In this document: in pieces, positions 24,809-37,352 of the stretch
Position numbering within the stretch: position 1 is the first letter of the stretch
Layout of the letters: each line of letters begins with the position of its first letter
DNA from: Apostichopus japonicus
Lineage: Eukaryota > Echinodermata > Holothuroidea > Aspidochirotida > Stichopodidae
Direction: 5' to 3'
Assembly: GCF_037975245.1 (NCBI RefSeq)
Contig: NC_092576.1
Coordinates: forward strand, 4,294,001 to 4,358,000
DNA length: 64,000 nt
The notes under the pieces: generated by a model
Databases searched by the model: none
What the model was told of the DNA's origin: nothing
Seen by the model: the letters and a program-made list of their open reading frames with translations, nothing else
Position numbers and translations under genes: made by a program

Positions 24809-26661
24809 TACTTTCCTGGAAGCATTCACTCTCCATTTGTTCTCAAATATTCTAAGTGAACACCCAAAGCCATTCTTACCAAGGAAGTGATACTTCCCAT
24901 GTTCGTACACTACAGTACTTGCAAGTACAACTTTCTCAGACAAATTATTCCATAACCCTCTGAGAATAAAAAGGAGTTTTGACAAATATATGGTACTTAT
25001 AACTTCTGTAGTTTAAGACATTGATCTCTGGTAATTCTGCTTGGCAAACCTGAAAACAAGGTCAGTGAAGGATAAAATGTCTAAACCATACCATTCTTGA
25101 AAACCCGAATCAAGTCACCGCGTAATTAACCGACCTATAACCTCCATTGTGGTGGGTTAACTGTCAGAATGCACATTATCAGTGTTTTTATCTTCATGCA
25201 GAACTGACATCAACAGTGAATACTATTGTTCTCTGACTCGAGTCAAAGGACGCTTGAACCGCAGTGTGCTAATGTAACTGCCAAGCGTAACTTATTTGTG
25301 ATTGCAGGTGTCCAACCGCAGTGTAGACAAGCATTTAACGTTATACATTGAATTCGAACTTCTTCATGATCTGTCGTCATATTTTGTGTATTACTATTTT
25401 TAAGTTGTTCATGCAAACACATAATGAACACCCTATACATTGCTCTAGATTGACTTTCAAGAAAAAACCGTCGGTGTCATGTAGTGTGGCTTGTCTACAA
25501 CCCAAACTGATTAGAAAAGATATTTCAATCAATTCTGACTTGATTGTGAGTGAAAAAATGCTACTTGAAGCAAGTGCAATAACAAGCAACGCTGACAGCC
25601 ATTTAACAAGTCAACGAGTGACACTCCTGACGGTTTCTACTACTACAATCTGTTTCTGTGATATTTTCCGACGAACAAGAAAACGGCGACCACAGTCGCG
25701 TAGTAACATACAAGTGCTACCTCCTTAAGCTTATATTATGTACGTACGTGAATTTGACAGAAAACTTGAGGGTCAAAGGTGAAAAAGTGAAGTACACTAC
25801 ATGATGCGAGTTAGTATTAAACGTTAGGCCTACTTCAAGTTGATTCAATGACTAGGATATACCGGCATTTTAAATTTATTATTCCTCTCGACAATTTACG
25901 GTACAATTAAAGGCAGGAGCCCAGGAAGTTATTGACCAAGCGATTTTGCCAATTTTTTGACAAGTTCGGTTCGTTGTAATACGCCTCAAATAGAACTTAG
26001 AAGAAAAGGGGCCTCTACGGGCTCTAACTTAGGCCCTAGGTAGCGTACACACTATTTCTAGACTGAAGTCTGTGTAGGCTAGGTCACAACATCAAAGGTG
26101 AGACCTAATTTCGTGCAGCTATTTGATTAATTCGATTGATGCTTCACGTTCCTTAACCTTCAGCTTTCATTTAAAAAAAAAACGTGTGTCTTTGTTGTTT
26201 GCACCTACAAATCTGTTAAAATTTCGTAGAAAATAACATTGTCACGTCCAACTCCCAACTTAGCAAGAGCTAGGCCGTAAGCCTATTTAATCAGTGAAGC
26301 CAGGATAGTGTTAACATATCAACATTGTTAAAACGTGAAGTGCTCCTAAATCCTAATTTCGTTCCTGTTGTCGGCTACTCCAAAATCCTAAAATTTTATG
26401 GCAACTATATAATTAGTTTTGAATCAATATAATATAGTAACAAGGAATATTATTGCTTCAGAGACTGACATGCACCAGTGCAGTGAAATGCTTACAGTCT
26501 TCAATTTCATGGGGGTGAAAGCCTCATGTGTACCCCTTCTCCCCTCTGGGTCAGACATTGGGCCAAGATTGGGGTTGATATATTGGAGTCCAAGGAGTCA
26601 AAGGACACTAGCATATTATCATATTCAGGTTTACTAACTGCTCTTTTCCACTTTAAAACAG
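24809..26661. other. Intronic sequence, no gene confirmed
   Basis: A 126-codon + strand frame at 25348-25728 has no recognisable domain and an ordinary composition for chance. Nothing else could be supported. Confidence 0.35.
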
Positions 26662-29600
26662 ACCTTCAACATCAGGAAGTAAAGAGAAAAGAAAGGCTCA
26701 GCACAAGTTACCTGTGCTTCACAAAAAGAGGAAGAGTAATAAGGATCAGCCAGTTGTCAGCCCTTTAGAATTCATCAAGAAGGAAGTCAATGCAGCATTC
26801 TTAGGTGAGAACCCTTAGAAGCTGTCAGGTACGGTAGCAGTACAATATACTGCCTCAGGAATTGGAACTGTTGTGGTTTTAGAACAGGGGGCCCCTACTA
26901 GCCAGATTGAGCATGCCAGACAATCTAATCTGGCCCACCAAAAAACAAAGGGAAAAAAAACCCAAACTTTTTGGTTCACCAATTTACTGAACAAAAAAAA
27001 AAATTGAAGAGAATTTGAATAAGCGTTAATTTTCAACACGAAAAAACATTGATCAAAGTTTGTCATAGATGCTAAAACAATCATCTTCCATTTTCAGCAA
27101 TCTATTTTTGGCCTTTTGTTAGTCAAAATTTCTTCCTGTGGCTTCCATGGTGGGCCCGCATACTGTATGAGTAATATTCAGCAGCCCACAACTAAACGGA
27201 CAGTAGGCAGCTGTTAAATTCATTTTACACCAGTTCCTGTGCAGTGTCCTTCATACTGAGCCATCTGTATGCCTCCAGCTACTGCATGCCCATTAAGAAC
27301 TGCCTCAACTGTTGACTTTTCACCAGAAATTTACAACATCAATAGAAGTATCAGTTTTTATTTGAGTGTTATCGGGGAGGGGTCAGAACCCCATTAATAA
27401 TGTGTTCATTAATTGAACATTGCTTCTCAACATACTTTAACAATCATTATAGTCACTGTGTACATTTGGTTTGAATAGTATTTTTAGCTTTACAAAGTTT
27501 ACGGAAAACCTTTTGCATACCTACAGTGTGGCATTTCCCTGTCAGTTGATGTTAGCTTTGCAGAAATTTACTTACCATTGTTTTTACTTCTCCACAGGTG
27601 TTGCAAATATTGACATAGAAAATCTAGAAGTTGGTTGGAAGTTGAGAGAAGTGAATGTGTAATTTCTCACCAAACTAAAAGAGGCTATGTTAGATTTTAA
27701 CAACCACAATATCAACCACTGACTGTTATAGCAACAACTTTGGAAAACTTGGAGAATTTTTCAGAACCCACGGTGAGTAATCAGCACTTGATTATAAAGT
27801 GATTTTTATAATGGAGTGCTTCATAATTGTTTATCAAAAACCATGCAGCAGTTACTGCTTGTGTGTGCATATGTGAGAGAGAGATGCCTTAGCTCAAATT
27901 TTGAAAACTTTGATAATTCAACAAGTGCAATATGCATGAAGTTCATACTTGGTAGAAAGCTACCCCTTAGCAAATTCTCAGCTGCAATTGTTATTTAATT
28001 GCCAGTGGTCAACCGTAAAAAACCCTATAAATGACCTTACTGAAGTAAAGGTTAAGTGAAATTAGTATGCTTATCCCTCAACCGAGTTCTTACCACTTGC
28101 TGTTACTTAGTACGTCAAAAATTGTTTGAGGTCCACACCACCTAAAAATCTGAAACTTTGTTAACAGGTTATCTCACCATGTACAGCTTACATAAAGTTC
28201 ACACTTTGAACAATTAGAAGAATGTATTCGGTATCTACCACCTTAGTAAATTCTTCACTGTTATTGCTTTGGGAGGGGCCAAAGGTCATATGAGATAACC
28301 AATGGTCTAAACCTGAAAACTTTGTGAATGAGCTAACCCAAAGAATAAAGCTACATAGAATGTCAAATTTGTTCCTCTGATTGAATACTTGCCATCTATA
28401 ATGTTAACTTTTTTTTAGGTCAAATGTCATTTGAGGTCAATTTTAGTTAAATTCTGAAGACATATCTCACTAAGTACAGCTTGCATGAAGTTAATGCTCA
28501 GTATGAAGACACTCTTAGTAAATACTCAGCTGATAGTGTGTTGGGAGAAGTCAAGGTCATTTGAAGTCACTAGCAGGGTTTTCGTTAGTAGCCGGGACCC
28601 GGGGCAAATGACTCGCTTACTGCACGTACAGGACCCGGCTACTTTGCAACGCTCAGTAAAAAAAAAAAAAAAATTTAAATTAAAAAAAAAAATTAGACGA
28701 AAAAAATCGAGAGAAATAAATACTATATAAATACTAAATTCTATCACAGACCTAGTTGGGTATTTTTTGGCAGTAAAATCCTACTCACTTTGTAGGTACC
28801 GTAGACCTATTATCATTTTGTTATGATGGCACTTCATTTAATGCAGCAAGTGCGTCACACCCTTGCTAAGTTCGGTTCAGTGGCATAGCTACCTCCCTAG
28901 GCTCCATGACCCGAGTGTTAATAAAAAAATTCAGGAGAAAAAAAGAAAAATAGGACAGAAGAAAGGGGTGATTGGGAGGGGGCAATATCATTGACCAAAC
29001 AACTGTATATTGCACCATTTTGCATCTAGAGACTTTTTAAATTGCAATTTTCCGGCAAAGGGGAGGGGGAGGGTTAGACCCCTCCCCCATGTCCGCGTAC
29101 AGACAGTCCCGCCTACTTTTCAACTTGACCCATCTACTTCATTTCTCAACAAAAACCCTGTTTTAGTGGTCAACAACTGACAACTTTTCTAGCTGAAGAA
29201 GTGAAGTTTTGGTAAATTTCAAATTTGATAGGAATTAAGCATTTGTCTTCTATTTTTTTGGCTGTTTCGGTCAAGGTCACTCAAGGTCAGTTAATTTCAG
29301 TCTGAAAAACTTCTTAAACATGGTACCTCACCATGCACATGGCAATATTAGCCCTAGACAAGAAGAACAACATGAACAGATCTTTTACTTGACATGTGGA
29401 TTCCTACACACATCATAATATTAAAAACCTTTGAAAACATGATAACTCAGGGTTGTCCACACCATATCTTTGAGTACACATTTAGTTCTCCTTTGCTAAT
29501 AGTTGCAAGAGATTTTTTTTTCATTTCACTGTGGATCCCATGTACTCAGTAGAACTCTCCCCTCCAATGCCCTACAATAACAATAGGCAAAGGAATCACT

Positions 29601-29808
29601 AAGCCCTGTGGCTTTCTGTTTGCATGTCAATTACACCTGATCTTTGAGGACAAAAGTCTGACATTACGCTACTTTGACTTAAGTTACTGATATATTCATT
29701 TTCACATTTTGTAACAAATTTTTCTTTCAGGCAAATGGATACCATTATGAAGTTATTGGTGGCATCCACAATCCAGACAAGAATGTAAAGATACAAAACT
29801 TTGGTTAG
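26662..29808 (+). pseudogene. Three-exon relic of an unrecognised (probably mobile-element) gene
   Basis: Exon 26662-26804 has AG/GT borders and encodes a lysine-rich stretch ending SPLEFIKKEVNAAFL. Exon 27598-27772 continues in phase with GVANIDIENLEVGWKLREVN, a stop, FLTKLKEAMLDFNNHNINH and another stop, then after a frameshift VIATTLENLENFSEPT. Exon 29731-29808 joins in phase 0 as ANGYHYEVIGGIHNPDKN to TAG. The order WxLRxVN ... LxxF ... YEVIGGxH recalls uncharacterised transposon-linked proteins of invertebrates. I cannot name the family. Internal stops and a frameshift indicate decay, while intact splice signals suggest the loss is fairly recent. Confidence 0.5.
28882..29110. mobile_element. 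Probable hAT-type MITE fragment
   Basis: It begins near TCAGTGGCATAGCTACC and contains TATATTGCACCATTTTGCATCT, which resembles the reverse complement of the conserved core of the MITEs at 21902 and 24435. No matching right terminus or target duplication was found, so the end is approximate. It lies in an intron of the relic gene. Confidence 0.4.
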
Positions 29809-29888
29809 CAAACAAGCACATCAAAATAGGGGAAACCAGGCATCAGATGAGCATTGAGGTAAAGGTGACTACTATGAATGTTGTTTTT

Positions 29889-32143
29889 GGTTCCTTGCTT
29901 TAGCAAAAGGAACCTATGCAGTCAGGTTGGCGTGTGTGTGTGGGTGCGTGTGTCTGTGTGTGTGTGCATCTGTGACGCTTGCTTGGGTACGCTCTATCTC
30001 AATAAGGGAAAGTTGGATTGATGCCAAACTTGGACTATAGATCCGCCATATGGAGAAGGTGTGCCCTATTGTTTTTGGTGCCCACAAAGGTCACCAAAGG
30101 TCAGTTATGGTCAAAAAACCGAAAATATTAAACCTGCAATAACTCCCAGTGCCAATGTGTGACAAGATTGATATTGTGGGACAAGTTGTGAACTGGTTAG
30201 GGGAGCATTTCAAACTTAACGGTCATGTGATCCGAGGTCACCAAAGGTCAATTAATGATAAAAAACTAGTATTTTTGTGATAACTTGAAAACAAAATGTC
30301 CGTTAGGGTTGGGAGTTGCTTCAATGTTATCCTTTTGTTGACCCGCATCTGGGTGACCCTTGACCTCAATTTGACCTCTGGTGACCTTTACATGTTTTTG
30401 GGGATTTTTACAGTTTTGATGCTATTTTCAGATGTCAAAGGTACCTTCTGATCATAAATGTCATCAGGTTGACCCCGTGTGACCTTTATATGCGAGGTTA
30501 TATGGGGTCAAAGTTTTTCGGTCGGAGTTAGGATGGTTGTACAGACTTGTCGTTTTGTTTTTTGGAATCAGGAGATTAAACTACACCTGAAACCAAGGTC
30601 AAAAGGTCAAAGGTCACATTAGAAAAAATGTGCTTATTTTGGGAGGAAACGAGCAAAAAAGAAAATGTTTGGTTTTGATGCTAGATTTGGATCTCAAAGG
30701 TACCTTCCGATCAAAAATGTCAATTGGTTGACACCCGTGTGACCTTCGTGTGCGAAGTTATACGAGGTCAAAGTTAATTTTCAGACATTTAATGCAATAA
30801 CTCCCAGTTCCAAGGTGTGACATGGTTGATATTTTTGGACAAGTTGCAAATGGTATAGGGGAATATTTTCAAACTTAACGGTCATGTGATACGAGGTCAC
30901 CAAAGGTCAATTAATGTTAAAAAACTAGTATTTTGGGGATAGCAAATGGGCAAAGAAAAAAATGTTTGAATTTGTATAGTTTGATGCTCTAATTTAGGTC
31001 TCATCAATCAAAAATGTCAATAAGTTGACCCAAGGTGACCTTTGTATGTTAAGTTATATGAGGTCAAAGTTAATTTTCAGACATTTAGTGTAATAACTCC
31101 CAGTACCAAGGTGTTACACAGTTGATATTTTGAGACAAGTTGCAAATGGTATAGGGGAATATTTTCAAACTTAATGGTCATGTGATCCGAGGTCACCAAA
31201 GGTCAATTAATGATAAAAAAGTAGTATTTTTGCGATAACTTGAAAACAAATTGTCCGTTAGGGTTGGGAGTTGCTTCAATGTAATCCAATTGTCGACCCG
31301 CATCTGGGTGACCCTTGACCTCAATTTGACCTCTGGTGACCTTTTCGTGTTTTGTGGATTTTTACAGTTTCGATGCTATTTTCAGATGTTAAAGGTACCT
31401 TCTGATCATAAATGTCAATGGGTTGACCCCCGTGTGACCTTCGTGTGCGAAGTTATATGAGGTCAAAGTTAATTTTCAGACATTTAATGCAATAACTCCC
31501 AGTGCCAAGGTGTTACAAGGTTGATTTTTTTGGACAAGTTGCAAATGGTATAGGGGAATATTTTCAAACTTAATGGTCATGTGATCCAACGTCACCAAAG
31601 GTCAGCTAATGTTAAAAAACTAGTATTTTTGGGGGGGGGGGAGAAAATGGGCAAAGAAAAAATGTTTGAATTTTTACAGTCATGCTCTATTTAGGTCTCA
31701 CCGATCAAAAATGTCAATTGGTTGACCTCCGGGTGACCTTTGTGTGTGAAGTTATGTATACAAGTTCAAAGTTAATTTTTTGACATTTAATGCAATTAAA
31801 TCTCAATGCCAAGGTGTGAAATGGTTGATATTTTGGGACAAGTTGTGAATGGGGTGGTGGAACATTTTAAAACTTAAAGGTCATGTCATCTGAGGTCACC
31901 AATGTTATCATATCTGTTGACACGCTTGTAGGTCTCTTATATTTGTTACATTTCCGACGCCATATTTAGATCTCAAAAGTGTCTTTTGATCAAAAATCTG
32001 ATCACATTTTGTGATCACAAAAGTGTTGTCTATAGTGTTGGTTACTTTATGGGAACATGTAGGACCACAATTACTTGGACTATTTGAGCTCAATCTTGCT
32101 TGATAATATTATGTGTATTGTCATATACCCCAAGCAAGGAACC
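29889..32143. mobile_element. 2.25 kb element with 12-bp perfect inverted ends and AGGTCA-rich interior
   Basis: GGTTCCTTGCTT at 29889-29900 is the exact inverse of AAGCAAGGAACC at 32132-32143. A GT-rich tract follows the left end. The interior is a degenerate tandem repeat of about 955 bp; for instance the block from 30220 recurs from 31175. It is full of AGGTCA/TGACCT hexamers. No transposase frame is visible, and no target duplication was identified. Confidence 0.6.
30088..31205. promoter_or_regulatory. Clustered AGGTCA direct repeats (nuclear-receptor-type sites)
   Basis: AGGTCA-CCAA-AGGTCA, a perfect DR4, occurs at 30088-30103, 30235-30250, 30894-30909 and 31190-31205. A triple half-site with 2-bp and 1-bp spacing lies at 30596-30616. 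These match binding sites of RXR heterodimers by sequence. Because they sit in a repeated element, function is not implied; they may simply be part of the repeat consensus. Confidence 0.45.
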
Positions 32144-33414
32144 ACAGTGCCCTTGGGCTCTTGTTATAGAAGAATTTCTGCCGAGCAGTTATTCATCTCA
32201 TTCCTCCATATTGTATATTCAGGTTGCAATGACCTATGCATTAAGACATTGAAAGTGTGTATGAAAAGTCCTTGTCTACACATAACACATAACTTTGTGT
32301 TGTGCACACAGAATCGCTCTCTTACAGTATGTGAATTTTCAAATAATTGTTATCTAATCACTCTCATAGGGAGGATTAGGTACAATATTGTAGTTCCTTT
32401 GCCAGTTGGACCATTAACAGTATTACGCAACAGTTGTTAGTTTTCCCAATAGGGGTCATTCATTGTGGGGTATTGCATGGTCACCGGAAGTGTTTGACTG
32501 AGGGAGGGGTAAAAGTTGTCTGTGTGGGGTGTCCAATTTTATGTCAAACAGACCTCTTAAATGGCTGTGTTGATTTTCTTAAAACTTGGTATGAAGGTGT
32601 TTTAGGGTTAAAGTCTATGTCTAGCAGACCCCCCAGAAACATAGGTCACATGTCACATCAAATTAAATTCAATGTTTTAATTCAATATTACTCCAAGGGG
32701 ACACATTACATTCAAATGGAATCTTCACTTGTATAATGGGAACAACATGTAGGCTACTAATACAGGCAGACATGTGACCTCTGTCATAGTATTAATCAGA
32801 TTGTAGAGGACAGCAGAGTGATAGCACTGCAATCATATGACAGTATAGTCCTGCTAACTTATCATATCAAAAAAAAACATTTGCAGTCTTTGTTCATTTG
32901 TTTTTTTACTATCAATGCAACAGATAAAAAATAAATAAAATGGTTAGACTGTCAGTGTAGAATAAAGTTTTATTTCTCTCTTTTTTTCTGAAGATGACAC
33001 AGAAATGCTCACACTGAGTCTGTTTGGTCTGGCCATTGCGTTCAAGAGGAAAACCATTGCAAGGAAACTTTGATGGGATGATGGCACAGAACTTACTGTG
33101 CCTATTGTTGCTAGGGATGATCCTAGATCACAGAGGATGAAAAAAATGTGTATAGCACTGATTAAAAGAAGCGTATTGAGTTTGGTGAAGGTCAAAGGTC
33201 ATTTGGGGACAACAGGGAGGTTAATTGTCTTGTAGGGTATATGTGTTCATCTTTAGGAAGTGGCAACACTGGAACAGCCACATGGTCTTCTACTCTGCAA
33301 ATCCTAAAATGCTTGTTTTAAGTGTAATGGAAATAAAAAGGGGGGGGGGGTGGGAGGGTTGGGTAAGGTTACAGTGACTTCTCTTATTATTGTACTTTTT
33401 TGGTATAAAATTAT
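32144..33414. other. Intronic sequence, no gene recognised
   Basis: Open frames of 83-121 codons lack motifs and splice context. A perfect DR1 (AGGTCA-A-AGGTCA) lies at 33189-33201, and a poly-G tract near 33341. Confidence 0.35.
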
Positions 33415-35545
33415 TAGTAGGGGTATCAGTATGCCCATTAGAGCAATCTGAGGGTCTGAATAGTACATCCTTCAGAACTGCATTGTAAGCCACTTATTGT
33501 TGTTATTAATGATGTAATTTCTTATTGCTAAATGACACTCCGAGCAGTAGGGGGTGTATCGGTACGGACTTCAGAACTGCATTCTTAGCCACCTAATGGT
33601 GTTATTATGTTATTTCAGAACTAATGGTGTAACTTCTTGGTGCTAAATGACACTCCAACCATTAGCGGGGCGTTTTGGTACACCTCTCAGAACTGTTTTG
33701 CAAGCCACTAAATTTTGTCACTTCTTGGTGCTAAATGACACTCCAACCAGTAGCGGGGCGTATTGGTACGCCCCTCAGAACTGTATTGTAAGCCACTAAA
33801 TGTTGTTACTTCTTGGTGCTAAATGACACTCCAATCAGTAGCGGGGCGTATTGGTACGCCCCTTAGAACTGTATTGCAAGCCACTTAATTTTGTTACTTC
33901 TTGGTGCTAAATGACACTCCAACCAGTATCGGGGCGTATTGGTACGCCCCTTAGAACAACTGTATTGCAAGCCACTAAATTTTGTAACTTCTTGTTGCTA
34001 AATGACACTCCAACCAATAGTGGGGCGTATTGATACGCCCCTCAGAACTGTATTGTAAGCCACTAAATTTTGTAACTTCTTGTTGCTAAATGACACTCCA
34101 ACCAATAGTGGGGCGTATTGATACGCCCCTCAGAACTGTATTGTAAGCCACTAAATGTTGTTACTTCTTGGTGCTAAATGACACTCCAATCAGTAGCGGG
34201 GCGTATTGGTACGCCCCTTAGAACTGTATTGTAAGCCACTACAGTAAATGTTGGTACTTCTTGGAACTAAATGACACTCCAACCATTAGCGGGGCGTATT
34301 GGTACGCCCCTTAGAACTGTATTGCAAGCCACTAAATTTTGTTACTTCTTTGTGCTAAATGACACTCCAACCAGAAGCAGGGCGTATTGGTAGGCCCCTT
34401 AATGGTGTTACTTCTTTGTGCTAAATGACACTCCAACCAGTAGCGGGGCGTATTGGTACGCCCCTCAGAACTGTATTGCAAGCCACTAAATGTTGTTACT
34501 TCTTGGTGCTAAATGACACTCCAACCAGTAGCGGGGCGTATTGGTACGCCCCTCAGAACTGTATTGTAAGCCACTAAATTTTGTCACTTCTTGGTGCTAA
34601 ATGACACTCCAACCAGTAGCGGGGCGTATTGGTACGCCCCTCAGAACTGTATTGTAAGCCATTAAATGTTGTTACTTCTTGGTGCTAAATGACACTCCAA
34701 TCAGTAGCGGGGCGTATTGGTACGCCCCTTAGAACTGTATTGTAAGCCACTAAATGTTGGTACTTCTTTGTGCTAAATGACACTCCAACCATTAGCGGGG
34801 CGTATTGGTACGCCCCTTAGAACTGTATTGCAAGCCACTTAATTTTGTTACTTCTTGGTGCTAAATGACACTCCAACCAGAAGCGGGGCGTATTGGTACG
34901 CCCCTTAATGGTGTTACTTCTTTGTGCTAAATGACACTCCAACCAGTAGCGGGGCGTATTGGTACGCCCCTTAGAACAACTGTATTGCAAGCCACTAAAT
35001 TTTGTAACTTCTTGTTGCTAAATGACACTCCAACCAATAGTGGGGCGTATTGATACGCCCCTCAGAACTGTATTGTAAGCCACTAAATGTTGTTACTTCT
35101 TGGTGCTAAATGACACTCCAATCAGTAGCGGGGCGTTTTGGTACGCCCCTTAGAACTGTATTGTAAGCCACTAAATGTTGGTACTTCTTGGAACTAAATG
35201 ACACTCCAACCATTAGCGGGGCGTATTGGTACGCCCCTTAGAACTGTATTGCAAGCCACTAAATTTTGTTACTTCTTTGTGCTAAATGACACTCCAACCA
35301 GAAGCGGGGCGTATTGGTACGCCCCTTAATAGTGTTACTTCTTTGTGCTAAATGACACTCCAACCAGTAGCGGGGCGTATTGGTACGCCCCTTAGAACTG
35401 TATTGCAAGCCACTAAATTTTGTAACTTCTTGTTGCTAAATGACACTCCAACCAGTAGCGGGGCGTATTGGTACGCCCCTCAGAACTGTATTGTAAGCCA
35501 TTAATGGTGTTTCTTCTTGGTGCTAAATGACACTCCCTTGCAGTT
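33415..35545. repeat. 88-bp tandem satellite with shared palindrome and higher-order structure
   Basis: More than 20 monomers carry GGGGCGTATTGGTACGCCCC, then AGAACTGTATTG.AAGCCAC, a TTACTTCTTGGTGCTAAATG segment and ACTCCAACCAGTAGC. Most monomers are about 88 bp. A short form of about 66 bp, missing the AGAACTGTATTG..AAGCCACT part, recurs near 34378, 34886 and 35306. The sets around 34197, 34708 and 35128 repeat the same order of variants, which indicates a higher-order repeat. Both array ends are degenerate. The palindrome reverse complement equals the variant at 6755 in the first satellite. Confidence 0.95.
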
Positions 35546-36575
35546 GTGGGGTGTATTTGTTTCACTGATTCACTTTTGTACAGGGACAAGAGGTATTTTT
35601 CTTCCTTTTAATTCATGTAAGAAATTAACGTACTAAATTTCAGTTTATGGTCATGTAGATAAAATATAACATGAAATACATAAGTTGGTACAAACAAAGA
35701 ATAATTTTCTCTTTGTGTTATTTTTTGTCTCAAATTTATGTATCTGCAGTATGATTACAATGCATTTGCCTTTTTAACTCACATTTTGAAGGTTTAAAGA
35801 CAATGACAGTCATAGCGTAGATGTTTCCCTTGTATATACCATATTTTTATACCCGGATGCAAACGTCATTAAAAGCAATATCATTTCTGGTAAATTTATC
35901 AATGTTGAACAGAAAGTTTTTTTTTTCTTGGATAAAAGTCAGGTTTAAATAGTTCCTAGAAACCCTAAATGTTTCCTAGCCTCTTTTACTTACCCAGGCC
36001 TTGTAAGTTGCATATAAACATGTCTTTGTATTGAGATCTCATTTTTTAGAAACTTACTCTTCCAAAAGAATGGGGTATATTAGAAAAATTGTGTTCAGTA
36101 AAATCATTTTGTAGGGGAAAAATAGGACTTAATGTTACTTTATAAGCTCTGGTTTATTAATTTTTTAACACTAGTAATTGAATGTATAAAAGCACGTTAC
36201 GGCATTCTGATGGTAGCCGTAGCCTTTATATACTGATGGGAATCCATATGGGGAATTAAGTGTATATTAATTGTTAGGTATGTGCTATCATTAGTTGTTT
36301 TTCATGTCACCTTCTGGGACATAATATGGTGTGGGATGGGGAAATGAACTCAGTAAACGGGCCGTTAAGGGGACTGGGGAGGCCGCGGCGCCCTCTAGTT
36401 ATTATATTAACAACGCCCTGTATTGCCCTGCACATTAATCATACATGCGGCGTTCCCTCTTTCGTAAGATAGCCTCGAAGTTCGCTAATCATTTAGTTAG
36501 TCAGTTCTTCCTTTACTAGCAGAAAACTACATTTATATTTAAATCAACAACAACAATTCCTACTTTTCGTTTCAG
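35546..36575. other. End of intron 1, no recognised feature
   Basis: AT-rich sequence ending in the CAACAACAATTCC...TTTCAG acceptor of the first Ig exon. No other feature was supported. Confidence 0.5.
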
Positions 36576-36878
36576 CAAAATCTCAAGAGTTTTTACCATT
36601 AGTTTACACCATCTCTCATTACCCGGAAGGCGATCGTTCTTCGACCGGTTACATTTACGCCATCGATAGGTTAGACTTCGGTGGTGAATTACAAGTCACA
36701 AAAGACGACAAAGATCTATCCAGTGTTGCCGTTGAGACTGGTCAAATTATTGCTGATGGAGTCAACTTTGGAGTTTATTTCCGTTTACGTGCACAAGAGC
36801 GATATGGTGCATACAAAGGAACATATACTTATGAAGATTTTGTTTTCATCACTCACACATTTTTGAAACCAAAATCAG
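36576..36878 (+). CDS. Tie-like gene exon 2 (N-terminal Ig-like region)
   Basis: A TTTCAG acceptor and a GTTAGT donor bracket a 303-nt exon open throughout in phase 1. With the preceding exon it encodes residues 20-120, including LPLVYTISHYPEGDRSSTGY and VNFGVYFRLRAQERYG. No cysteine pair is present, so the first domain is an atypical Ig fold or a Tie-type N-terminal domain. The next exon joins through a GAT codon. The position after the signal peptide is consistent with the ectodomain order of Tie-like proteins. Assignment depends on the exons that follow. Confidence 0.75.
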
Positions 36879-37088
36879 GTTAGTTAAAAGAAACCCATAC
36901 CGTTTCAAGAGTGTTATCTTGAATTTATACATTAATCGTAAGGAAATGTATTCCATTGATCGATTAATCTTCCTTTTTTGTCTGTTAATGATTTAAGCCA
37001 TGTTTAACTCTTATAACAATTGAACCGAAATACGTATGGTCGTTTACGCAGAGAAAATAACTTTTTTCTTTTTTTTTAAACAAAACAG

Positions 37089-37352
37089 ATATTCTGAACA
37101 CAAGGGGTGTATATACAGTCCATATTTATCCTGAATCACTGACTTCTGACAAATTAAAGGAGGAAATACAGATTGGCGTTGGATGGTCTCCAGGTTGTAG
37201 TAGGATTATTTGGTGGAAAGGAAAGAAGCGAAATATTAACACCGGACCTAAACTTACCCTGAAATCTGTCCAGGATGCTGGTCTCTATACCATAGGGAGA
37301 CCAAAACGAGTGAAAAGAGGATGGTTTGTCCAAATCCTGGTAACTGCTTCAC
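37089..37352 (+). CDS. Tie-like gene exon 3 (Ig-like domain)
   Basis: The exon is 264 nt, phase 1 at both ends, with AAAACAG acceptor and GTAAGT donor. It encodes residues 121-208. GVGWSPGCSRIIWWKGKK provides the Ig-type cysteine and tryptophan strand, and LKSVQDAGLYTI is the classic DxGxY signature before the last strand. Only one cysteine is visible, so the canonical disulphide may be missing or formed with another exon. This exon and the EGF exons that follow give the Ig-then-EGF arrangement known for Tie/Tek receptors. Confidence 0.8.

Noticed and set aside
25348-25728. 126-codon + strand frame considered as a continuation of the LRR exon
   Set aside because: No LRR or LRR-C-terminal cysteine pattern, no suitable acceptor in the phase needed, and the minus strand is equally open in places.
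33415-35545. Regularly spaced repeats that look CRISPR-like
   Set aside because: The spacers are themselves repeated, the monomers are head-to-tail satellite units, and the host is eukaryotic. No cas genes are present.
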